Below are positions 33,768 through 45,350 of a stretch of DNA of 64,000 bases, in pieces; position 1 is the first letter of the stretch, and each line of letters opens with the position of its first letter. Under the pieces are notes generated by a model. That model was not told where the DNA came from. It ran no database searches and saw only the letters and a program-made list of their open reading frames with translations. Both the position numbers and the translations under genes were made by a program. Origin of the DNA: Selaginella tamariscina (taxonomy: Eukaryota; Streptophyta; Lycopodiopsida; Selaginellales; Selaginellaceae); NCBI GenBank assembly GCA_003024785.1, contig PUQB01000467.1, positions 92,476 through 156,475 on the forward strand. The letters run 5' to 3'.

Positions 33768-34381
33768 CTAGTTGTTTGTTTGTTACAAAATACAAACATT
33801 ACGAGTTCACGCACATACAGCATGTACACATTGCTTACATTCTTGAGGAAGTCAACAGGCGTTGCTTCAGCTCCATATTGTTTGTGGACAGTGTCCCGAT
33901 ACTCCTGTTTAAGATCAAGGCTCTGCTCAATCCAGGCACTATTTGCAAAGGACAATGCAGGGCCCTCGCTGGAGCTGGCGTCGGTAAGAAGCACAGAACT
34001 CAGCTGCTGCGCAAAATCATGCATCAAATCCCCATTGGGCAGCTTGAGAACCGCACCCATCTGCTCCAGCGTCTGTCCTTTTGCACCGGCCGCCACCATA
34101 GCCATGGCCATGCTCACACTGAGAGGAGATAGTACAGCATTCTCATCGATCTTCTTCTGCCATACCTGCTTGTAGAAATCGATTGTGAAGCTCGTCTGGT
34201 CGTGGATCACTCGAACCATATCCATATTGGGATCGTCTACAACTTGAACAATCTGTGCCTGTTCTTTGACTTGATACACTTCGTGTAGCTCGTGTTCCTG
34301 TGGAGAGAGCTTTATAAACACCGAAGCAGCGTACAGCGCACATACACCGACCAGGAAGCTCGCCAGGTGTCCATACCGCAT
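32861..34381 (-). CDS. serpin (LRSP-like serine/cysteine protease inhibitor) with N-terminal signal anchor
   Basis: Two exons (33839-34381 and 32861-33637) encode 439 residues. The 201-bp intron is a repeat that happens to read open in frame, so an unspliced 506-residue reading is an artefact. Residues 7-23 (ASFLVGVCALYAASVF) form a signal peptide or membrane anchor not found in cytosolic AtSerpin1. Serpin marks: ENAVLSPLSVSMAMAMVAAGA, FANSAWIEQS, ANAIYFKGSW, SDVFHEAFVEVNEEGTEA and DHPFMFLI. The hinge EEGTEASAATA is rich in small residues, so the protein should be inhibitory. Alignment with AtSerpin1 places P2-P1-P1' as Leu-Lys-Ser, suggesting trypsin-like or metacaspase/papain-like targets. 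The gene's 5' end is tandemly duplicated upstream (separate entry). Confidence 0.92.
33679..33767. repeat. palindromic (TC)n(TA)n(GA)n microsatellite in serpin intron
   Basis: TC run from 33679, TA run from 33719, AG run to 33767; about 40-bp arms that can fold back. It fills the middle of the single serpin intron and has the same structure as the repeat at 24216-24297. Confidence 0.9.
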
Positions 34382-34610
34382 TTTTTTACAACCCTACCCG
34401 GTATATGCTTTAGAATCTTATTACTTACGAAATTAAATATATTTTTTGAAGTTTGTAGTTTAATGTTATATTATTGTTATTCAATTCAACAGGTGTCCAC
34501 ACCGCATCTTCCTAGGACCCTACAAAGTACATGCTTTGGAATGTTATTAGTTTTCTTAAACCACTTACTAGTTTTTAAGAAATTAAATATATCTTTGAAG
34601 TTTGAATTAT
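34364..34610. repeat. tandem duplication of the serpin start region
   Basis: Copy 1 (about 34364-34461) includes the serpin start codon and first codons; copy 2 (about 34487-34608) lies directly upstream of it (gene sense). Shared blocks: CAGGTGTCCA(T/C)ACCGCAT, ACCCTAC, ATGCTTT(A/G)GAAT, TTATTA, AAATTAAATATAT(T/C)T, TTTGAAGTTTG. Copy 2 contains an ATG in the same setting, giving an upstream reading frame of 8 codons (M R C G H L L N stop). Confidence 0.75.
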
Positions 34611-37254
34611 CAAAACTCTACATAATAGTTATTAATTAAGTTATATATCAAGAAATTCTATATAACCTTGAAATTTATGTTCTAAATTAATTAAATAAAA
34701 AAACTGATTCGAGTACGATTAAAAAAAGAGTGAACATCTACATTAGATACACAAAATAAAAAAATAAAAATAGAAATAAGAATATGATAAAAAATATTCA
34801 TAGAAGAATAATAATTCATTATTATTATTCTTCCGTGAATTCCCTCTTTTATTGTTCTATCCTTATTTGTTATTCTTCCATAATTCTCTTTTATCATTTT
34901 ATTCTAATTTATTTTCTGTATAGTAAACGTTCCGTATTTGTACTTGATTATAATAATTACTTCTTTTGCTTTATCTGTAATCAACAGTGAAGAACAAGAG
35001 GTTTTTTTTCACGCTATACCCCATACATGTAACTTAGTATGTACAAAATTCTGTATGAAGATTATATGGATGTATTAAATTTAATTAGATTATATGGATT
35101 TATTAAACAAGCTTGTTCAAAGTTTTATGTTTCACATGTAATAATCTCGTATGTATAAATAAATAATAATCATATGTAATAAGAATATATTAACAAATTA
35201 TATATATATATATATATATACTATTTCTTAAAGCATATCCTTGAGATATGCTACATCAATGATTACTAAGTCCTTTATTTTACGGAATTATACTCTGAAA
35301 TTTATCATATTTACATATATATTCCTATTGTTTTATATTTACATATATATATATACCTGAAACTTCAATTTAAAACTTCATAAATTTCAAAAATAAAAAT
35401 TATTTTCTTTTAAAAAAAAATTCATAAAAATTTATAATTAATTTGTCTTTTTTATATTTAAATCCAAAGTACAACCTATTAAACATATATATCACAATCT
35501 AATATAATTATTTTAAATAATATTTCATTTTTTACTATTTGACATTTAACACTAAAAAAACCTTAATTATTTCATTTGCAATATATTATGAATTAAAAAT
35601 ATATTTTTAGTTAATATTATTATTTAAAAGTCAAAAGCTTATAATTAAAGTTTTTGAAGGATATATATGTAAATTTTTAGAGTGTATATATGTAAATATA
35701 AAACTTTGAGGAGTATATATATAAATATAATAAATTTCAGGTGTATAAATGTAATTTTCCCTTATTTTGAATTATCACATAGTATTAATATATTTTAAAT
35801 TTTAATGATTATCACAATACAATCTATTAGAGCATATGGATATGCTACACTATCGATTTTAAATTTTTAGTTTTGATATGATTACCATTTTTTAAATAAT
35901 GATATAAAATATAAATCATCCTATTATGATATATCCTTAAATACAAGGTGTTAATTCACAAGGTCTGACTATGCATGTGACACCTATATGAGTACGAGTG
36001 TATCCGGATGTGCATGTAAATTTATTGCCAATTTATAGTTACCTTTGGTATATATAAAGTGTTCAGGTGTTTATCTAATATATTTATGCAAACATACTTG
36101 CATGTTTGTATAGATGGCATGTGAACAGTCGTTAAATAACATATTGGTTTCCATTTAAACACAGTGTTTATTTATAATATGCTTATCAATAAACTCTACC
36201 CTATAAAATATGCCCGTCAAAAATATAACTGCCTTGGCACACACATATAAACGCCTGTGTACACAAACAAACAGTGATATGTATAATTCTTATTTCAGTG
36301 TGTTACATTGTGTATATAATCATGAAGTGACATTTAAATTTTAACTTTTTTTTTTATAATTATAAATAAATAAAATAATTATTTATAAATCATTTATTTC
36401 AATTAAGGAACCCTAATGAATTCCTCTTACGTAAAAATTTGTTCATAATGCATGTTAATTAAATAAAAAATTTAAAAAAAACAATTAAAAAAATCTATGA
36501 AAAAACATTTGTGAATTAAGGTTCCCTTCAATTTCTTATACACGTCCCCTCAATTAATACTGTATTTATTACTTTTACCATACACATACAGTGCTACATA
36601 CGTAGTGTGTGTGTGTGTGTAGAGAAAGAGATACTTTTTGAATTATAATTAGTTTTTATTCAGAAATTTACTAATACAATAATATATATATAAATATTTT
36701 AATTGTAGCTGAACTTAATCTTTAAATCCTATGCATATTTTAAATTTTATAATTAATCTACACATTATTTAATAAAATAAGATAAAAATTGTATTAAACT
36801 ATAGCACTAGTTTAAGATTCTATTTTTCCCGATCATAAAAAAATTGTATGGAATAATGTTCTTAATCAATTTAAAAGAACGTGATCGAAGGACCATACAT
36901 AAAAGATCAACAAGCTGGAATCACAAAAAGGAGTTATTTTATGGCATTGTATATAGAGTCTACGTGGCAAAAGCACGTGGAGGGCGCCTTGACATTGGAT
37001 TTTACAGTTTGACGAAGGGGATTAATTCTTAAACTACTTACCAGTTTAAGCGTTGAGTTTTAAGAATATATTTTGAGATATAAATATTGATTAACTTATA
37101 TAATCGATAAATCTGCATGCAGGAAGAGGGAATGGAGTACTAAATAATAAATAAAATATTAATTATATGTAATATTACCTGCAGCAATCTCATTAAATCA
37201 AAACACACACACACCATCGACCTTGTACCTTAAGTATTCTTTTTCACTGGTGAG

Positions 37255-37289
<35 letters not shown>

Positions 37290-38966
37290 CACTCATAACA
37301 ATAGTAACATGCTATTTTACTTTCATAACAAATTAGCATAATATTTACTTTATAAAACATATAAAGAGCCCATTAAGGAGGAAATTGTTGGCCATCTCCT
37401 TGAACATGTGCAACTGCATCATGCAAGGCCTCTTCGAAAAAGATAAGAATCTCATTTGTAATGTGAATGATTTTTCCAATGGCTAGAAAAAGTAAATAAT
37501 TAAATATATTTACTTAACTTACATTTCTACTCTATTCATTATATAAATATAATATTTGATTTGTATATATTGCTTTTTATATTTATATTTAAATTAAATT
37601 CTTTTGAAAATTTAGAAGGGTACTCACTCACCCGAAGCTGATAGTGCTACCGCAAAGATAAATAAAGACACCCACACTGCATAACTAAAAGGAGCCATTG
37701 GGTAATGCGACTTATGTCAAATATTTTATAACAATGCTAATACACAAAGGTTAATCTTCGACGAGAATCACGATATTATATTATACGACTTATATAACAT
37801 CTGTCTTGTTATGCCACCTTTCAATATAAGAACATCGCCTAGTTTTCACAAATATTGTCCTTTTATGACTCTATTTAATTAATTAATGTGTTTTAATTTC
37901 ATTATAATAAGAGTTAAAATATATATAAAAATTTAGAGCTCCCTCCCATGTGTCACATGGACACACTTACGTGGCATACATATGTACATGTATGGATATG
38001 TACATGAGAGAGAGAGCATATATTATATGTGATATGTAACTTCTTATTTGGTCGTACATACTGTATATCTTATATATATGAATTTTATAAATTCCCTATT
38101 TGTGTGTGTGTTTGATAATGTAATGTGGGTTCTTAACAAATTATTATTTCACGTAATAAGAACATACGGTCTTTGTTTCACTCTCAGAACATTGCGAAAG
38201 AGTGAATTTAAACAAGCATTTGGTGACATGGTTGTTTTTATCTGGTTTAAGAAGTGAATTTTCCCTTTGTAATAGTTCCTTTTATTTATTAAAAATACTT
38301 ATTTTTGAATTTATAATTGACATATTTTTTTATTAAATGATACAAACTTTTAAAAAAATCATGTTTAGAAAGACTTTACCAAGAAAATAAATTGGTTTTA
38401 ATTTGTCTTATCCACTGTTAAGACTGTTTCATTTTTTGTTATTTATTTTTAAAACTTTTTTAAAAGTCATATCATACTTATTTTTTAGATTATTATGTTT
38501 TACAAGTTCTATTTGTGATTAATTGGACAAATATCATAATAACGATAAGAGAATGTTATGCAAGGTTTTTAAAATATTCTTAAATACTAAAATAATTTTT
38601 TATTAATATATTTGGTTTTAAAAGTTTTAAATATATTCCAAAATATGATTATGCATTAAACCTTTTGTATTTTTCTTTTCAAAACACATAGTTCTCAAAA
38701 CTCAATAGGGTTTATTTCTTATTTAAGTTTTTATAATATTAATAAAGATTGTTACTAATATTCCACTGTAAGCTTTTAAAATATTCTTGATTCTAATATA
38801 TTTTAATTTTAAAAGGTTCTAATATACAAATATTTGAGAATATTTTAAAAACATTATAGTTTATAAAGATATTTTTTTTTGTAAAAAGAAAGTATTCAAA
38901 TATAATATTTATTACGAAATGTTCATGATCAAAATGAAATATTATATATATATATAATATAATATA

Positions 38967-38997
<31 letters not shown>

Positions 38998-40700
38998 ATA
39001 TATATATTATAATATATATATAATATATATAAAGTTTAAATTATTAAAGATTTATTTAAAATGTACTACATAGTGGAGTTCCATTGAATAATGATGTAAA
39101 TGTTGAGTCCACAAATAAATTATTATATAACACATTAAATTATATTTTAATTTTGATATTCATTTGCAATGCAAAACTATTAACTACAGTAGTTATTTAA
39201 AGACATTTTTCTTAATAATTATTTCATTAATTATACTAAAACTTTATACACACACATATATATATACACATGTGTGTGTGCTTCTTCATTTTGGTGATTT
39301 TATGTGGTAGAAATGATCATGGCCATGGCTTAAAATATAACATTAGGTAACTTAATAAATATTATGTTTAATAACTTATTTAAATTTAATTAAATATTCT
39401 TAATTAAATACTAATGTGGCAAGAGTGATTAGTATTGATTCACGATTCACAATTTTAATCATAATACATTAGTTAAAAGTTTGAAAAAGGAATATACATT
39501 TTTATCTAATTATGATACTAAATCTATATCCATCACATTTTATTACACATGATTTGTTAAAGATCGTAATTATTTAATACTTAAAACATTTTTTAAATCT
39601 TGATCATTGTGTAACATGTTATGAGTCATGAGAACAATTATTGGCTTAAATAAAAGTGTGAAACTATAGTTAAACATATTATAATTATAATTATTTTTTA
39701 ATTCCTTCAACGAAATGACGTGTGTTTTATCGATTGATTATAAAATTTTGCTAAATAATTATCTTTATGTTATATGTAATTGATTTAGTCATTCTAGACA
39801 AAAGAATCTTACTTATCAAACTATTAGTTTATATCAAAGATAAAGATAGACATGTTTCTTAAGGTATTTATATATATTGGGATTATAACATTATAAATTA
39901 ATAAGAATAAAAACACATTGTATTTCTTCATTAACACATGTTCGTTAAATAATTTATTATTAATGAGTTATAACTTCAACTTATTATTGAACAACAACAC
40001 TACACTTAAAATCGTGAAGGCTCTTATGTATATTTCATACATATTTAGTTATCTTATTTTTATTTATTGTGTATGTGGCCCACATGCGAATTAAGTACTA
40101 AAAATGAAATTAATATGCTATAGTGAAGTACAAAATTATTTAACACACGCACCATGTTTAATTATCATATTTAACAATAATTTTTAAAGTATTAATTTTG
40201 TGTACACATATGATTGTGGCATATTAACAGTTTGGTAGAATTCAATGTGATTTATTATATTGACATGGCATACATGATTATTAATTAAAAATTATATATA
40301 CAAAAGAATTGAACTCATGTATATTATGAGAGATGTAGAATTTGTTAAGCAGTAAAACAAGTTAGGTTTGACTTATTTAAATTGGAGATGTTGAATGTAA
40401 TATATTAAGACATTATTTTAATGAGTCACATATTTTTCTTATATGATTGAAAGGGTATATTCATTTGAAGGAGAAATTATTTTTTAGGTCCCAAGGTTAT
40501 AATTGAGTTAACATACATGCAAAAGTTCAATTAAGCATTAGAGTAATTATTATTCTTTTAATAATAATCAATCACATGGGACAACTTCTTATGAGGTAAT
40601 TTGAATATTTATTATTTAATGTATTTATTATTAATATTATATTTCAAAAACATTTGTTAATTACATTGTGTTTATATTCAATATGGAAACTCATTTAATT
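34611..40700. other. 6-kb AT-rich desert without recognisable genes
   Basis: No coding region is supported on either strand; ORFs such as 36844-37032 and 38048-38257 have no motifs and match local AT bias. Contents: an inverted-repeat element (35283-35761), (TA)n tracts at 35202-35220 and 38941-39030, CA/AC runs at 37202-37290 and 36607-36620, and an imperfect inverted pair around AATTAAGGAACCCTAATGAA (36408) and GAATTAAGGTTCCCTTCAAT (36513). The remainder looks like old decayed repeat sequence. Confidence 0.6.
35283..35761. mobile_element. AT-rich terminal-inverted-repeat element (family copy B, inverted)
   Basis: The right end on the reverse strand reads GGGAAAATTACATTTATACA, almost identical to the left end of copy A at 1825. 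Internal blocks (AATATATTATGAATTAAAAA then TATATTTTTAGTTAATATT) are the reverse complement of copy A near 2703-2752. The left end (ACGGAATTATACTCTGAAAT) is more decayed. No coding capacity. Confidence 0.55.
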
Positions 40701-40899
40701 CTCAATTAAAGGTATAAATAACCAGAGGGGCGAAGGACGCATGACTAATAAGAATGATTAGCCTTATAGAAGGTCATGAATCGAGTGCAAATGAAGGTCA
40801 CGATCCCGAGATTGACAGCCATATTGGTCAAGGTTTGATGACAAGGATATATGACTAGAATGCCATGAGTTGGTTTGTGCCCTATGCAACAATTTACTG

Positions 40900-43800
40900 T
40901 TGTTCTTGGATCTTGATGAATCAAACCAATGCTAGAAGCACATGTGCCAGGAACCACAAAGGTGACAAATGGTCAGACCACCTCTTCTTTGACACTAGCC
41001 TTTGCACCATAAGCTAGCCATATAGCGGTGGTACCATCAGAGCTACAATGTGGGGCAATCACGAGGTCACATGCCGACATGCAGAAGAGGCAAGCCAATT
41101 GACCTAGAGAACAAAGATGATGGGGAGTCCAATGAGGAAGAGTTAGTGACATAACCCTCTGAGTTTGAATAGTGGGCGAGGAAGTGCACCGAGGTGGAGG
41201 CCACCGCAGAACAGATAAGACTTGCTCAGGGCCAAGGATCGGGGTGAACAATTGGGATCCAGGAGAGCCTCACATGAAAAAATGGGAGACCATGTATCAA
41301 TGACCATAGGTGAGTTACTCTGCCTATCCCCCAGGCTATATGATGTCCTCACCAGTGAGTTGCACAAACCAACCATAGACCCACCAAGGGTCGCAACGAT
41401 AGTAGTAGTGGACTTCATGTATGACGTGTCGGCCATATCAGTCCAAGTTGCAGGTTGTATTGTATGCAACGTCATCATGGACGAGGTTCAGGTGTGAACA
41501 TCATGTCAGCAACTCCAACCAAAAACTAGGAATGCCACCTCTTGAGCCTTATAGCAAACCAACTAAGGTGACACCTAAGGGCATCATGAGGAAGGTAGAA
41601 ATAAAAATTTAGAGTGCCAAGTTCTTGTAAATGTTGTCATTCTTAACATGCACTTGAAAGTGGGGTTCGACCTACTCGTGGGCTGTCCATGGATCAAGGT
41701 GCGAAGGTGCAACATGATTGGGAGCACCAAAAGATAAGATTCTCCACCAAAAAGGATTGATATCCGTGATAGTGGAGCAAGTCCGAGAACCACTTTTGAA
41801 GGCCCGACCATAGAAATACCACATGCTAGAATGGAGCGAAGGGCTCGATGACGACGAAGAAGCGGCCATCCTTGCTTGCCTACCATACTTATTTGTCGTA
41901 GGAGATGTAGACCTTCACCAGGAGGTACGAGAGATTGCCATAGCATACGACATGATTAGGATGGAGGCTGAGAGGGAAGCCCCAAAAGAGCAAGTTCTGG
42001 AGTGGCCCATTCTATGGAAGCAACTGAGGCATGTTGCTCTGCTTTCCCAAGAGGAATACCATGACAAGCCTATGTATGGGTGGAATATGACTTCTGAGGT
42101 GGTGATAAAACAAGTGAATGTAGGCACAGACGAGGAACCTTGACTGGTGCACATCAATGCTCACATAGAACTGGAGCTTAGGGAAAGAATCACCAACTAC
42201 CTCCGCAGCCATAGAGAGGTGTTTACCACAACGTGAGGGGAGTACCGGCAGAGTTGTGTCATCACAGGATTAAGCTAAAGCTCGACACTAGGCCCAACCG
42301 CTAGTAATGTTACCGCATCAACTCGAACTATGCCTGGAAGTGTCACGACCCGATACAGAATACAGGATTCCAGATACAAGATATGAGTTGTAGGACTTTT
42401 CTACAGGATTCCGAATACAGGATATGGGTTGCAGGACTTTCTACAGGATATTCCTACTAGGATTCCGAACACATGATACGGTTGCAGGATATTCCTACAG
42501 GATATGCCACAGGATATGCCTAGAGGATAAGGGACATGTGGACTCATCTTAGCCTCTGCATGCATGCAGTCACTTTTGCATGCATGCAACCACTTTTAGC
42601 ACTCATGCCTAGATTAGCTCTTGGAGTTGTGAGCATAAAAGCTCCGACCTAATTGTTGTACAATTAGTTATTATCAACACCAGTCTTACTATGATCAATC
42701 TCGTCTTATCTTGTTCTTGTCTTGTTTCCTGTCCTGCTCCTATCTCGCTCCTGTTCCCTGTCCTGCTCCTGGATCTTGTTCTGCTCTTGGATCCTGTCCT
42801 GCTTCTGTCTTGTTCCTGGATCTTGTCCTGCGCTTTCCTGTCTTGCTCCCGGATCCTATCCTGATCCTGTCTTGCTCCTAGATCTGTCCTGTTCCTATTC
42901 CTAGTTCCTGTCCTGCTCTCGGTCTTACTCCTGAGTCAAGCCTTTTTGTTCTTGGAATCCTGTTCTCTTCCTGGTTCCTAGATTGTGGCTTGACAGGAAG
43001 GCTAAGTAGAAAACTGATAAATGGATGAAAGCAGACTTCGTGTACCCCATCAAAAACCCAGAGTGGCTATCACCAATCATCATTGTGCCAAAGAAGAAGG
43101 CAACTAAGGATCTACATAAACTATCGATGACTAAATGTAGCCATGGAGAAAACACACAGTCCCTATCTTGTTCACTGAGGCCATCTTGAAGGATGTAGTG
43201 GGACATGAGATGTACTCGTTCATGTACAGTTTTAGCGGATATAACCAAGTCTTGATTGCAATAGAAGACCGAGCCAAGACTGTGTTCATCACGAATTGGG
43301 GAGCATATGCCTTCAAGGTCATGTTGTTCAGCCTCTACAATGCCTTAGCCACATTCCATAGGTTGGTCCAATGCATTTTCCCGGAGAACCTCACAGACTT
43401 TTATGAGTGTTCTTAAATGACTTCACGGCATATGGACCAGCGAAAGAGCACGTGGAGTGGCTCGAATGGATGTTTCGGCATTGCTAAGAGTACAAAATAT
43501 CTCTTCACCCATCAAATGTGTGTTTGACCACAAGGAAGTTGCTAGAACACATCGTGTCCAAGGAGGGCATCACCATAGACCCAAAATCGGTATGGGCGAT
43601 TGTTGAGATGTCACACCCAGAATGTTACTGGGCTTCGACGATTCTTGGGGAAGGCATGCTTCTACCGCAAGTTCATTAAGCAGTACATTGATCCGAACTA
43701 CTCACAACATAGGCACCACATGAATGGACTACCGATCAATAGGCAATTTTTGAAGACATCAAGTGCCAATCTTGGACTAGAATTGGCAATTCCACTTATA

Positions 43801-45350
43801 GACAGATGGTTTTAACGTAGCAACGGGTGGGTTCTATCCTAGAAAGATGGAGAGCGAATGCTATGTCCCATAGTGTACGAAAGTTGGCTCATGACGTCGG
43901 TCAAACACAATTATTCTATAACGGACAAGGAGTGCATGGTAGTGATTTACGGAGTGTCAAAGTTCTGCCACTATCTCTTGGGTAACCACTTCACACTGAT
44001 TGTGGATTATCACACCTTGCTCTACCTTGTCAACAAACCTCAACTCACCAAAAGACTGGTGAGGCGGATCCTCCTTCTATAAGAGTTCGACTTCACCATG
44101 GTTCATAAGGTGGGTAAGTTGCACATGTCACCTGACCTCATGTCCAAGATACCTAGCGGTGAACAGCTCGAGGCCGCACCATTGCTCGACATATTGGATG
44201 CCAACCTCTTCAAAGTAATGATGGAACAACACACCCACCATGAACCACCAGACCAACAACAAACACAGAGATTTCAGAGTGGCAACCGATATGATGTTAC
44301 CTCACCAACGGACTCAAAGGACTTTTGGAAATGTCTGTTATCCACAGGGGAAGTCTCTCCCAAAAGTGCATGCCATTTCAACTGATCAGGGATCAGCTAT
44401 ATAACTAGGGGAAGATGACATCTTCTAAAGATGTGCCCTAGCGTGGAAAATCCCTAAGATTCTCATTGTAGCACACGTGAGACCTAATGCTAGACACTTT
44501 GGGGGGTATAAGATAGCCAAGAAGATTCTACAGACATGATTATGGTGGCCCACGATCTTCTGAGTCATCACCAGGGCAGTGAGGAGCTGCAATGACTGTC
44601 AATGAATTAGTCAATGAATGGCTAGCCAAGGAATGGAGTACCACTCATCAATAAGAATGGCAGCATTTAAGAAGTGGGGTCTAGACTTTGTAGGCCCAAT
44701 CAACCTGAAGGCCACACAACCCACTCTAATAGACTACACCACAAAGTGGGTAGAAGTGAAGGCGTTTAGGGAGGCAATGGCAAGGCAAATGGTGACGTTT
44801 ATTTATGGAAACATCCTAATGAGGTTTGACTATCTGCTAGAGAATAGTCGGGCCAGAGGAGTTCATTAATGAAACGATCCACAAGCTAGTTAGCACGTAC
44901 GCAGGTTAACAGCTCATTACCCACAAGGGAATAAACAAGTCGAGTCCACGAGACATTGGTGACCATTTTGAGGAAGCTCTGCCACAATGAACCTTGGTGG
45001 TTGAAAGAGATGCTACATCTATCTTATGGGCTATCAAATGACCTTCAAAGCCGCAACCGAAGTCATGCCCTTCCGTTTGGCTTATGGCCTAAAGACCACA
45101 TGCCATGGGAGTTTACCATCCCAGCTTACGAATGAGCTTGGAGAACAAGATCATAAAAAAACTGGTGGTTACCTAGAGAAGGCTAGGACAATCGGAACAG
45201 TTTGACAAAGAGCGGTTAGACAAGTTTTTGGCGCTTGAGGCCTTCATGTTCACTAGAAGAATAGAGAAACAGATCGCCACTTGACTAGCAAACACCCTTT
45301 GTAGTGCTTGGGAGGGAGTTGTGGTGGATTGAGCGGACTGCCTCAAGCAC
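40900..45350 (+). mobile_element. degenerate Ty3/gypsy retrotransposon remnant
   Basis: Many stops and shifts, but the pol order is readable on the plus strand: protease-like segment near 41400-41720 (VDFMYDVSAISVQVAG, MPPLEPYSKP, FDLLVGCPWIKV), reverse transcriptase from about 42290 (NYA..., then FVYPIKNPEWLSPIIIVPKK at 43050, YSFSGYNQVLIAIEDRAKT and HIVSKEGITIDPKSV), RNase H at 43870-44160 (YSITDKECMVVIYGVSKFCH), and an integrase core at 44660-44860 (WGLDFVGPINLK, TTKWVEVKAF). The SGYNQ/EDRAKT-type sequence differs from the chromovirus at 50284, so this is a different lineage. A solo LTR splits the RT domain at 42341. No intact ORF survives. Confidence 0.8.
42341..42995 (+). mobile_element. 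solo LTR of the chromovirus family, with 5-bp target duplication
   Basis: Begins TGTCACGACCCGATACAG and ends GTGGCTTGACA, matching both LTRs of the complete element at 50284-56517. It is flanked by the direct repeat GGAAG (42336-42340 and 42996-43000). At 655 bp it is about 90 bp longer than the complete element's LTRs because its CTGGATCCTGTCCTG-type and AGGATATTCCTACAGG-type short repeats are expanded. The reading frame of the older gypsy RT continues across the site once LTR and one GGAAG are ignored, proving insertion into that element. Recombination between two LTRs is the usual origin of a solo copy. Confidence 0.92.

Noticed and set aside
32861..34381. 506-residue uninterrupted serpin reading frame
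   Set aside because: The extra 67 residues are SLSLSLSL, YIYIYI and RERERE translated from the microsatellite intron; clean GT-AG sites at 33838 and 33638 remove it in phase.
36844..37032. 62-residue ORF in the AT desert
   Set aside because: No motif, no splice partner, surrounded by repeat DNA; length expected by chance.
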